From positions 1,878 to 34,174 of the forward strand of contig NZRR01000053.1 in NCBI GenBank assembly GCA_002696315.1: 32,297 nucleotides of DNA, given 5' to 3'. This DNA is from Methanobacteriota archaeon (GTDB lineage: Archaea > Thermoplasmatota > Poseidoniia > Poseidoniales > Poseidoniaceae). The notes beneath the pieces were generated by a model, which was not told where the DNA came from, ran no database searches, and saw only the letters and a list, made by a program, of their open reading frames with translations. Below, one piece after another: positions 26,701 through 32,297 of the stretch. Both the position numbers and the translations under genes were made by a program. Each line of letters starts with the position of its first letter. The stretch's first letter is position 1.

Positions 26701-29375
26701 CATCAATACCGAGTCAATCACCACCATTACTCCATACAATTAATTCGGAAATTGAATCTGGAATTAGTTTGAATTTCAGCATCAATATTTTACAAGTTAA
26801 TCGTGCAGAAGTAGAAATTGTAGAACCATTTAATGAGCCTATAATTGTGGATGTAGATGTACCAAATACATTAATTGTCAAATTAAAAAATAAAGGGAAT
26901 GGAGAAGACTCATTCAAACTAAATGCAGAATTCATTAATTCAGGCGATATTAAAGAAGACCCGGGGATAGAATTTTTCATCCCAGTTTCCACATTCACTC
27001 TCGATGTTGACACTAGTGTATTCCCTACAATTGATTATACAATCCCCAATAATTCTCCCGCAGGTGAAATAATAATTGTAAGGATCTCAATCACATCACT
27101 CGTAGACTCAAGTCTTTATGAATTTGAAGACATTGCAATAAGCGCTAAACAACACCACAATTGGTCCGTATCGAATATTAGTGGATTTGAATTTAATGCC
27201 AATCAAAATGAAAATGTATTTATTTCCTTTAATGTAACAAATACTGGCAATCTATTAGACATTATGGAATGGAGTTCAACTATAGAAACAATTCAAAATA
27301 TTAATGATTCATCTGTCTGGGAAGTTAATGTTGATCAAGAAAGGAATATTGAAGTAAATCAAACAAGCATGTTTGGAATTAATCTAACAATCCCTAGTAC
27401 TGCCTGGAAAGATAGTGTGCTTTTTTATAATTTAAGTTTAATATCAGATTCAAAGAGTTTTGCTGATTTAAATTTTAAGATAACTGTTCTAAGAAATAGT
27501 GGGTGGTCATTGAAATTAATTAATTCAAACCTCGATGTTGAAAATTCAGGTTCAAATATCACTTTTGAAATTGAAAATAAAGGAAATTCAATAGTTGAAC
27601 CCATACTAATTCCTGTGTTACCAACGGGTTGGAATATCACAAATATATCTGAAACCATACAAGTAGAACCTGGAAAATCAATTTCTGTGGAATTATACAT
27701 AATACCACCATCTAATTCCATGGCAGGAGAAATTGGCATCATGACATTAATCGTCAAAGATGGTGATTCATTAGATGGAAGAAGTGAAATCTCAGTACCA
27801 CTAAGAGTAGCAAATAAATATTCAATAGAAGTAGGATTTGAAGAAAATTGGTTTGTTAATGAAAATGGAGGATATCCGCTTTTTTGGATAAAAAACACAG
27901 GTAATGGATTAAGTAAAATAACAATTGATTTGGATATTCCAGAAGGTTGGCAAATTTCATCACCAGGCGAATTTTATATTGCCTCTGGCGCAACTAAGGG
28001 AGTTCCGATTTCATTAATTCCTCCAGAAAACTGGGATAAAAATAATCACTCTCAAACAATTAAAATTTCAGATCCGTCTGGTTTCGAACAAAATATTACT
28101 TTGAACGTTAAAGCACATTGTTGTGATTTAGAAATTTCTTGGGGATCTAGCCCTGTTTTTGTGGGCTATGCTAATGATGCTATTGAAATCGATATAAATG
28201 GAGACATGAATGAAGGCCAATCACTTATTGAGATAAATAGTCCAGGCATATTTGAATATGATATTTGCGAGATTCTAAATTTAAACGATTGTACAAATGA
28301 ATTACAATATAAAGTCATTGTACTTGAAAAACCAGATTTAAATGCTAACTGTGAATTAAAAAATTCTATGATTTCTGATTTAGAAACGGGAACTAGCATT
28401 AACTCTAATATAATTGCAAATTGTCAATTTTACGAAACTATTAGCGAGGTTCGTTGGAACATAATCCTCAGGATTAATGGGGAATTAATCGAAAGTATTT
28501 CGGGTGTACAAATTGGAAATTCAACAACCCAAAACCTCACACTAGAAAGCTGGACAATTGTTGGAGGAACACACTTAATTAACATTGAAATTTATGATGG
28601 TTTTGGGAATTTATTAGATAGTGAAACAAAAATAGTAACTATTCCCCATTCTAATTGGAATATTGGAATTTCATCAGTAGATATTTCTTCAGATAATGAA
28701 GACCTAACAATTAACATGCGAAGAGAAAATTATGAACAACTAGTAGATGTACATTGTACATTAACAGGATCAAGTACATCTGAATGGTATTCTGAATGGA
28801 AAATAGACATGACAAAAGGTCAAGTTGCACCAACAATTAAAATTTCTAGGCCAAACATCACCTCTAATGAAATTTTATTCACTTTAAACTGTGAAAAACC
28901 ATGGCATTTGGATGATAATCAAGAAGATAATACTTTCACATATTTGGTCCCAAGTATTACTACACCAATTATTGAAAGTAATGATTGGGCTTGGACAGTT
29001 ATTTCCGCAATAGTATTGTTGGCTTTTGCTAAAATATTTGGTTTTCTTGAAATTAAAACTAAAAAACAAGAACAAAACAATACAAGAAGAGTTGAGAGAA
29101 CTGAAAAGATACCAGAAGTAAAATTCATTCAAAATGATAAAAATGAAGAAGCAAGTATGCATCTTGAAGATGAAAAAGACAACATGTTAGAAGAAGTAGT
29201 TACTGAAGAATTAATTAGCGAGGAAGTAGCTAGCGAGGAAGTAGTTACCGAAGAAGCAGTTAGAGAAGAAGAAATTATTGAAATAACTGAGATTGATGAA
29301 ACTGATTCTGGAGTTGAAGATGACATTGATGCAAAGATAAATAAAATGATGTCTAGGAAACGCTACTACGACTAG
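23751..29375 (+). CDS. Giant membrane-anchored surface protein with FG-GAP propeller
   Basis: 1874 residues from the ATG at 23751; an in-frame GTG at 23742 is the alternative. Signal sequence at residues about 6-28 (VNFVFVVSTIVFILLQSWIPFV). Residues about 170-540 hold calcium-loop/FG-GAP repeats (DINGDGIFEI, DLQLDGDPELV, QLDDDDIPEV, DIDNDGIHEH, DLNGIGAPEI, DLDGDGLLDI) expected to form an integrin-alpha-like propeller. A CARDB-like domain follows at about 560-670, then about ten beta-sandwich repeats of the NEW3/CARDB type with GNSxxE and PxGW/NW motifs. One membrane helix lies near 1746-1768, then a Lys-rich stop-transfer and an acidic cytoplasmic tail with pentapeptide repeats. Probably a surface adhesin or envelope component; ligand unknown. 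An unknown 217-residue gene follows after 8 nt. Confidence 0.88.
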   Translation: MKRGRVNFVFVVSTIVFILLQSWIPFVIELDSKIDSSNSNMNSEVWTGDDQPWSQFGHNPTRNSTSPPHSINGGFGLNSLGIITEPSINWKSSADDEYGVQSYGSAIANFSGQISSTEFTNERCGEGNLFAVFTIERNSGSENDWLVIVEGGLNREAWRVDLGETSNVKSTPGIVDINGDGIFEIIIAYDTPSGLKVDAWSPQLSCSEAGNWNADQHSSDLLWTYSEPDLKLGISADSFNAGHLASTQALIADLQLDGDPELVLSTVDDTTDRPTIISIPLTNSAPNNPLWEIQLDYGTHPSDPTWAQIDEENAAILVTTIDSDDGNMWAWRINSETGSLDWNARSLISEGDSGVPHIRLPGPVIAQLDDDDIPEVIFTAPGDWDENSPVDAASYHAWELTDGSEILSFTASNGYAETPPLPVDIDNDGIHEHICWVTWFEDGVLNSDRHGRVGCEDITGDTSGWWEDMEPFDGNSNDGIAMSQPISLDLNGIGAPEIIVAYGQSLRAYDGDDGNSDVWDENIDLGKRSWASPSIADLDGDGLLDILVGDVLVSQANIDIAPILDGRGISFSPSAADPGDIVEITAQYANHGTIASDEPVDARIYVNNNLISTNRIFDMEPSSPSGNAIDSSFTVEWTAELGTHEIRLELDPYNNLTQSRTDNDNYSIQFTVLEPYDLAISLPSEPTRINPGESEILDLSISAVGRRAAEWSMTINNSNMPDNWTVVDQNPELSQSVNIDPEGNEWIPNLLVTIPSDAEGSETGSFLVTMTLDSNPSISKSFLIPIEVNLTRGLSITGPDGNSISTGHGLRGENASAWFQIENLGNAEERLTSQTWSSNNWQTTPSIFDQNGGPYYSITLSPGEVREFTAVVSVPKSVELGSIVKNIFTGCIGTEDDSLCKSIEFTFIANSIAMEPPHVKSIPGVELSWQLNSNSSEGDLVIDLATSGMTLPGWIWSVEGHGTLNGNILNITQSEEIKLTWINASIPSQSPPLLHTINSEIESGISLNFSINILQVNRAEVEIVEPFNEPIIVDVDVPNTLIVKLKNKGNGEDSFKLNAEFINSGDIKEDPGIEFFIPVSTFTLDVDTSVFPTIDYTIPNNSPAGEIIIVRISITSLVDSSLYEFEDIAISAKQHHNWSVSNISGFEFNANQNENVFISFNVTNTGNLLDIMEWSSTIETIQNINDSSVWEVNVDQERNIEVNQTSMFGINLTIPSTAWKDSVLFYNLSLISDSKSFADLNFKITVLRNSGWSLKLINSNLDVENSGSNITFEIENKGNSIVEPILIPVLPTGWNITNISETIQVEPGKSISVELYIIPPSNSMAGEIGIMTLIVKDGDSLDGRSEISVPLRVANKYSIEVGFEENWFVNENGGYPLFWIKNTGNGLSKITIDLDIPEGWQISSPGEFYIASGATKGVPISLIPPENWDKNNHSQTIKISDPSGFEQNITLNVKAHCCDLEISWGSSPVFVGYANDAIEIDINGDMNEGQSLIEINSPGIFEYDICEILNLNDCTNELQYKVIVLEKPDLNANCELKNSMISDLETGTSINSNIIANCQFYETISEVRWNIILRINGELIESISGVQIGNSTTQNLTLESWTIVGGTHLINIEIYDGFGNLLDSETKIVTIPHSNWNIGISSVDISSDNEDLTINMRRENYEQLVDVHCTLTGSSTSEWYSEWKIDMTKGQVAPTIKISRPNITSNEILFTLNCEKPWHLDDNQEDNTFTYLVPSITTPIIESNDWAWTVISAIVLLAFAKIFGFLEIKTKKQEQNNTRRVERTEKIPEVKFIQNDKNEEASMHLEDEKDNMLEEVVTEELISEEVASEEVVTEEAVREEEIIEITEIDETDSGVEDDIDAKINKMMSRKRYYD
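29190..29279 (+). repeat. Six tandem 15-bp units coding an acidic pentapeptide
   Basis: Inside the cytoplasmic tail of the giant protein the codons give EEVVT, EELIS, EEVAS, EEVVT, EEAVR, EEEII in register. Unit DNA is similar but not identical (for example GAAGAAGTAGTTACT and GAGGAAGTAGCTAGC), indicating old duplication rather than recent slippage. Confidence 0.75.
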
Positions 29376-29383
29376 GCGATAAT

Positions 29384-30037
29384 ATGTCAGAATTCAACGA
29401 TATTTCAGGAATTAATCCATTTTATACATTTGATCCATTTGATTGTGAGGGGATTATTGAATTATTAACAGTTTTAGACTCGACTGATGAAGATTTTCTA
29501 CAATTTTTAAAAGATAACCCCGTGATACTAGAAAGAATACAAAACCAAGGTATAGAAAATCCACAATCTAGAGAAGATATTCCATGGGATGATGCTAATT
29601 TGATTTTCATTGCATCAAAATCAGATGAAAGTAAAAGACATCCGCCTTTAGGAAAAGGAAAGGCAAAAGAGCGTTTAGGTAGGATTCCACTAGGTGAGGG
29701 AAACCCACTAAGTTATTTGTTAATGTATCTTAAACCACCAAATTCTGAAGAGGGTAAAAATATGTTTGATTTACTTTCAAAATTACATTCAGGTTTTTCA
29801 AAATCAGTACATAATCATGAGAGATTTTCAATTGGTAAATGGGGCATGAATCTTCAAGGATACCTTACTTATGATGAAATTGTCATACTAGATAAATTTC
29901 TTAAAACACTAAAATGGAGTGTTGCTGCTGATGAACCACTTGATGGAGGAGTTCGAACATTTGCAAGAGACTTAAGTATGATTTTGAGAGATGCTGAAAA
30001 ACAAAAAACAGGTGTGTTAATGCGCTCGCACCAATAA
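29384..30037 (+). CDS. Hypothetical cytosolic protein co-transcribed with the giant surface protein
   Basis: 217 residues, not recognised. No signal peptide, membrane helix, cysteine cluster or known catalytic motif. Mostly helical with a central basic, glycine-containing segment (HPPLGKGKAKERLGRIPLG) near residues 87-105 and a conserved-looking KWGMNLQGYLTYDE near 150. The start follows the giant gene by 8 nt with GGCGA four nt upstream, a one-base variant of the GGTGA-N4-ATG pattern used by other genes here. Its stop abuts that of purC. Because the giant protein has an acidic cytoplasmic tail, a soluble partner for that tail is conceivable but unproven. Confidence 0.7.
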   Translation: MSEFNDISGINPFYTFDPFDCEGIIELLTVLDSTDEDFLQFLKDNPVILERIQNQGIENPQSREDIPWDDANLIFIASKSDESKRHPPLGKGKAKERLGRIPLGEGNPLSYLLMYLKPPNSEEGKNMFDLLSKLHSGFSKSVHNHERFSIGKWGMNLQGYLTYDEIVILDKFLKTLKWSVAADEPLDGGVRTFARDLSMILRDAEKQKTGVLMRSHQ

Positions 30038-30949
30038 TTAAAAATCTTGACCTGTTAATCTTTCATACATATCAGCATACAATTCAGATGTTCTATTAAT
30101 TACTTCATCCGGTAAAGCGGGGATTGGAGGATCTTCTAGACCTGAATTCCTAGCTTCGTAAAGTTTTGGCTGGTGACCTGTTTCAATGTAGTGTTGTCTT
30201 ACAAACTCTTTAGATAATTGAACAATTTTTCCATTCTCATAAGCTTCTGCATCCCACCAACGATCTTCATCTAGTGTACCAAAAGAATCAACTAGTACTG
30301 GTTCTCTATTTGGACCCAAAGCAAACTCTTTCTTACCGTCAACATGTATTAAACCTCGAAGTCTAGCTTCTCTATCAATTATCTCATCTACTTTCAAAAC
30401 AATATCGAGTATACGGTCTAATTCATGACCTTCTAAATTAGATATTTCTAAAGCCTCTTTACGATCCAATAATCTATCAAATGCTTCGAATTTTGTTGAA
30501 ACTTCCAAATAGGGTTTTGGCAATTTTGCTCCTTCTTCCAAAGTAATTCCTGGTTCAAAACCTAACTCTTCAGAGGTTAATTCTCCTCTTTTATGCCTTC
30601 TCCAACCAGAACCTGAAAGATAATGCCTACAAATTACTTCTAAGGGAACAAATACATTTTCCATATCTTTAGGGATTTCACCAGGCTCCCTAATTACTTT
30701 GAACTTTCTTGCTAAACACCTATCAGGTCCATTCATTTCAATTAGATGTGTTTTACAAATCCCTTCTTTTTCAACTAAATTAAACCAATGACAACTAGTT
30801 CTGTTAAGGCTTTCTCCTTTACGGGGAATTAAACTAGGAATTATTTGATCATAAACAGAAATCTGATCTGTATATCTAAATTCGATTATTTCTGGATCTT
30901 CTGTACTCCAGACTTGTTTGACTTTTCCATGATATATCATCTCGCCCAT
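30038..30949 (-). CDS. purC: Phosphoribosylaminoimidazole-succinocarboxamide synthase (SAICAR synthetase)
   Basis: 303 residues. ATP-dependent joining of CAIR and aspartate in purine biosynthesis, cytosolic. Recognised by GKVKQVW at the N-terminus, RYTDQISVYDQIIPSLIPRKG (ATP and substrate site, around 25-45), the block VPLEVICRHYLSGSGWRRH near 100-118, LIHVDGKKEFALG near 200 and LVDSFGTLDEDRWW near 218. It is longer than the roughly 240-residue bacterial form and closer to the eukaryote/large type. Start ATG has GAGGT nearby. It follows the aIF6 gene by 47 nt; no other purine gene is nearby. Confidence 0.94.
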   Translation of the reverse strand: MGEMIYHGKVKQVWSTEDPEIIEFRYTDQISVYDQIIPSLIPRKGESLNRTSCHWFNLVEKEGICKTHLIEMNGPDRCLARKFKVIREPGEIPKDMENVFVPLEVICRHYLSGSGWRRHKRGELTSEELGFEPGITLEEGAKLPKPYLEVSTKFEAFDRLLDRKEALEISNLEGHELDRILDIVLKVDEIIDREARLRGLIHVDGKKEFALGPNREPVLVDSFGTLDEDRWWDAEAYENGKIVQLSKEFVRQHYIETGHQPKLYEARNSGLEDPPIPALPDEVINRTSELYADMYERLTGQDF

Positions 30950-30996
30950 AATGACCTCTGCAACAGTACGATGTAATATTGTTACGTATGGAAAAA

Positions 30997-31659
30997 TTAA
31001 ATGAATCCAAGAGCATCTTCAATCCTGTTTAATTCTGGACCTGTTGTTTCAGGACTTACAATAGCGCCTACGTCCGTTGAAACCATTCCTGCACCAACAA
31101 AAGGAGAACCATAACCAACGGTACCGACCATCACGTCAACACCCAACACATCCTTGATTTTTTCAACTTCTGAAACTGTGACGTCAGGATGTAAAATTGC
31201 ACCTTTATTATTTGCTACTGCTAAACTCCCCAATATTTCTTGGCCTGCAATTGTAGTTGAGATTCCTGGCACTTTGAAAACTTCAGAAAGTAATTCAACA
31301 CCTTCATCGGGCAATAAAGGGCTCATTAAAGCCCCCTTTGATGTACAAATCAGTAAATTACCCGCAGCATTAACTCCATGTTCCATAACTACAACATCTC
31401 CAAATGATGTTAATTTATCTATATCTTCTTGTGTTGCAATATCTGCAACAGCAATTCCATTTGAATTTCCACAAATTAAACTCCCAATTAAATTTGATCC
31501 ACCGATACTTAATGGAAATGATTCAGTTTCTAAAACTGATAAAATATTTTCTAGCTCATCACCAGAAACTCCTATTGGATGAAAAAGAACGTTGCCAACT
31601 ACTGCTAAAGAAACACCTACTTGGCTGTGTCCGAAAACCTCGGTTGCTAGTAGCCCCAT
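30997..31659 (-). CDS. eif6: Translation initiation factor 6 (aIF6)
   Basis: 220 residues. Binds the large ribosomal subunit and blocks premature joining to the small subunit. The repeated GNSNGIAV, SKGALMSPLLPDEG, NNKGAILHPDVTVSE and DVGAIVSPETT segments mark the five-fold pseudo-symmetric pentein fold. There is no ribosome site before the ATG; a TATA-like element sits 24-33 nt upstream, so the mRNA is probably leaderless. It lies directly downstream of 5S rRNA on the same strand, so a large-subunit factor is adjacent to large-subunit rRNA genes. Confidence 0.93.
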   Translation of the reverse strand: MGLLATEVFGHSQVGVSLAVVGNVLFHPIGVSGDELENILSVLETESFPLSIGGSNLIGSLICGNSNGIAVADIATQEDIDKLTSFGDVVVMEHGVNAAGNLLICTSKGALMSPLLPDEGVELLSEVFKVPGISTTIAGQEILGSLAVANNKGAILHPDVTVSEVEKIKDVLGVDVMVGTVGYGSPFVGAGMVSTDVGAIVSPETTGPELNRIEDALGFI

Positions 31660-31682
31660 GGAATTGTTGCGCGTACAAGTTA

Positions 31683-31692
31683 GTTATATGCA
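31683..31692 (-). promoter_or_regulatory. Putative TATA box for aIF6 (leaderless transcript)
   Basis: On the minus strand GCATATAACT is centred 28 nt before the ATG at 31659. Archaeal starts lie about 25 nt downstream of TATA, so transcription would begin at or just before the start codon, in agreement with the absence of a ribosome site. Confidence 0.45.
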
Positions 31693-31701
31693 ATGTGGAA
31701 C

Positions 31702-31717
31702 AAAAAAATTTGAAAAA
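31702..31717 (-). terminator. T-rich terminator after 5S rRNA
   Basis: On the minus strand the sequence after 5S reads T5-CAAA-T7, two oligo-T runs within 16 nt, typical of archaeal intrinsic termination. It separates the rRNA transcript from aIF6. Confidence 0.5.
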
Positions 31718-31728
31718 GTGAAAGAAGA

Positions 31729-31850
31729 GGGGTACAGTGACTGTATTTCCCGTGGGCTCTCGCACCACAGTACCGTAACAGACGCAGGAGGGCTTGACTT
31801 CCGGGTTCGAGATGGGACCGGGTAAACTCCTCCGCTATGACCGTACTCCC
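31729..31850 (-). rRNA. 5S ribosomal RNA
   Basis: The minus strand carries the archaeal 5S core: GGTCATAGCGGAGGAG, CCCGGTCCCATCTCGAACCC, GGAAGTCAAGCCCTCC and GGTGCGAGAGCCCACGGG, about 122 nt in all. The terminal helix pairs GGGAGTAC at the 5' end with GTACCCC at the 3' end, with one mismatch. The exact ends are estimated from that helix. A further 8-bp stem (GAAAGAAG/CTTCTTTC) lies just outside it. Confidence 0.93.
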
Positions 31851-31939
31851 ACTTCTTTCGAATGTGAAAAAGTGAGATGATTATTGGCATGTCTTATGGA
31901 CGATGGATAGCACGGGTAGTATTGACGTTTTTTTTGTAT
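31851..31939 (-). other. 23S-5S intergenic spacer
   Basis: About 90 nt of AT-rich DNA with no tRNA. It contains one copy of the direct repeat TGAAAAAGTGA (31865-31875) whose second copy lies on the far side of 5S (31711-31721). No gene seen. Confidence 0.6.
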
Positions 31940-32297
31940 GTTATGAAGCTCGAACAATTAGTACTTCCGGACTGAACACCTCGGAAAAACCTTGGTGCTT
32001 ACATCCGAAGTCTATCAAACTCGTCTTCTACGAGCGTTCTGCATTGCCTCGTCTTTGGGGCGGCTTCGAGCTTAGATGCTTTCAGCTCTTATCCGCTAGG
32101 GCGTGGCTGCCCAGCATTGCCTTATCAGACAACTGGTAAACTAGTGGCCCCGAGCCCTCGTTCCTCTCGTACTGAAGGACCCCTTCCATCAAGCAACAAC
32201 GCTTCCACCACCAAGCAACAAACCTGTCTCACGACGGTCTAAACCCATCTCACGATCCCTTTTAATGGGCGAACAACCCCACCCTTGGGTCCTGCTG
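31940..32297 (-). rRNA. 23S ribosomal RNA, 3' part (partial at window edge)
   Basis: The minus strand carries the last about 360 nt of the large-subunit rRNA. The sarcin-ricin loop (AGTACGAGAGGAAC) is at about 32160-32174, and the end reads GGAAGTACTAATTGTTCGAGC, the usual 3' domain VI end. The 3' boundary is estimated. The rest of the gene lies beyond the right edge. Confidence 0.93.

Noticed and set aside
27425-27898. 157-codon open frame opposite the giant FG-GAP gene
   Set aside because: Antisense to a continuous coding region, with no motif and Ser/Pro/Ile-rich shadow composition.
29190-29279. Tandem repeats considered as a CRISPR or slippage array
   Set aside because: The units are in codon register, diverged, without spacers, and simply encode an acidic protein repeat.
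31592-31825. Open frame of 77 codons on the plus strand
   Set aside because: It runs antisense through the start of aIF6 and into 5S rRNA and has no ribosome site or family signal.
31903-32139. Open frame of 78 codons on the plus strand
   Set aside because: It lies antisense to the spacer and the conserved 23S rRNA 3' end; the rRNA explains the sequence.

Overview
The window reads as an AT-rich archaeal chromosome segment, most likely a marine planktonic Euryarchaeote (Marine Group II/III, Poseidoniales-like). The archaeal call rests on the cluster rpo7-spt4-rps24e-rps27ae, an archaeal-type AlaRS, RtcB, DtdA, aIF6, an HVO_0476-like zinc-finger protein, archaeal 5S and 23S rRNA, and Shine-Dalgarno sites of the form GGTGA. 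The group-level placement is inference from AT content, the very large membrane-anchored surface proteins and the metabolic genes (PntA, malate dehydrogenase, proline dehydrogenase). No mobile element, CRISPR array, integrase or phage gene was seen.

Layout. Positions 1-2560: the 5' part of pntA (minus), then mdh and an N-terminally extended Nudix hydrolase (plus). Positions 2547-6278: alaS preceded by a small membrane-anchored His-rich protein (minus, one transcription unit). Positions 6366-8132: rtcB and a short coiled-coil protein (plus). Positions 8139-14972: a 2277-residue surface protein (minus) whose leader carries a perfect hairpin. Positions 15090-15337: divergent tRNA-Ser(GGA) and tRNA-Thr(GGT). 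Positions 15434-17807: a six-helix membrane protein with two zinc ribbons, coupled to a membrane-anchored subtilase. Positions 17800-22229: a SAM methyltransferase, a zinc-finger protein, dtdA-proline dehydrogenase, and a possible beta-propeller protein.

Positions 22230-23516 hold the rpo7-spt4-rps24e-rps27ae transcription/translation operon (minus). Positions 23751-30037 hold a second giant surface protein (FG-GAP propeller, CARDB-like domain, many beta-sandwich repeats, one membrane helix, acidic pentapeptide tail) and an unknown 217-residue protein. Positions 30038-32297, all minus, hold the 3' part of 23S rRNA, 5S rRNA, aIF6 and purC.

Information-processing genes (alaS, rtcB, dtdA, rpo7 operon, aIF6, rRNA, tRNAs) are interleaved with two giant secreted proteins and with unknown membrane and zinc-binding proteins. 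All six convergent gene pairs overlap or lie within 6 nt of each other, so 3' ends are extremely compact. The most novel points are the C-terminal TerB-like extension and loss of two N-terminal cysteines in AlaRS, the zinc-ribbon membrane protein/subtilase pair, the two giant surface proteins, and the hairpin leader of the first of these.
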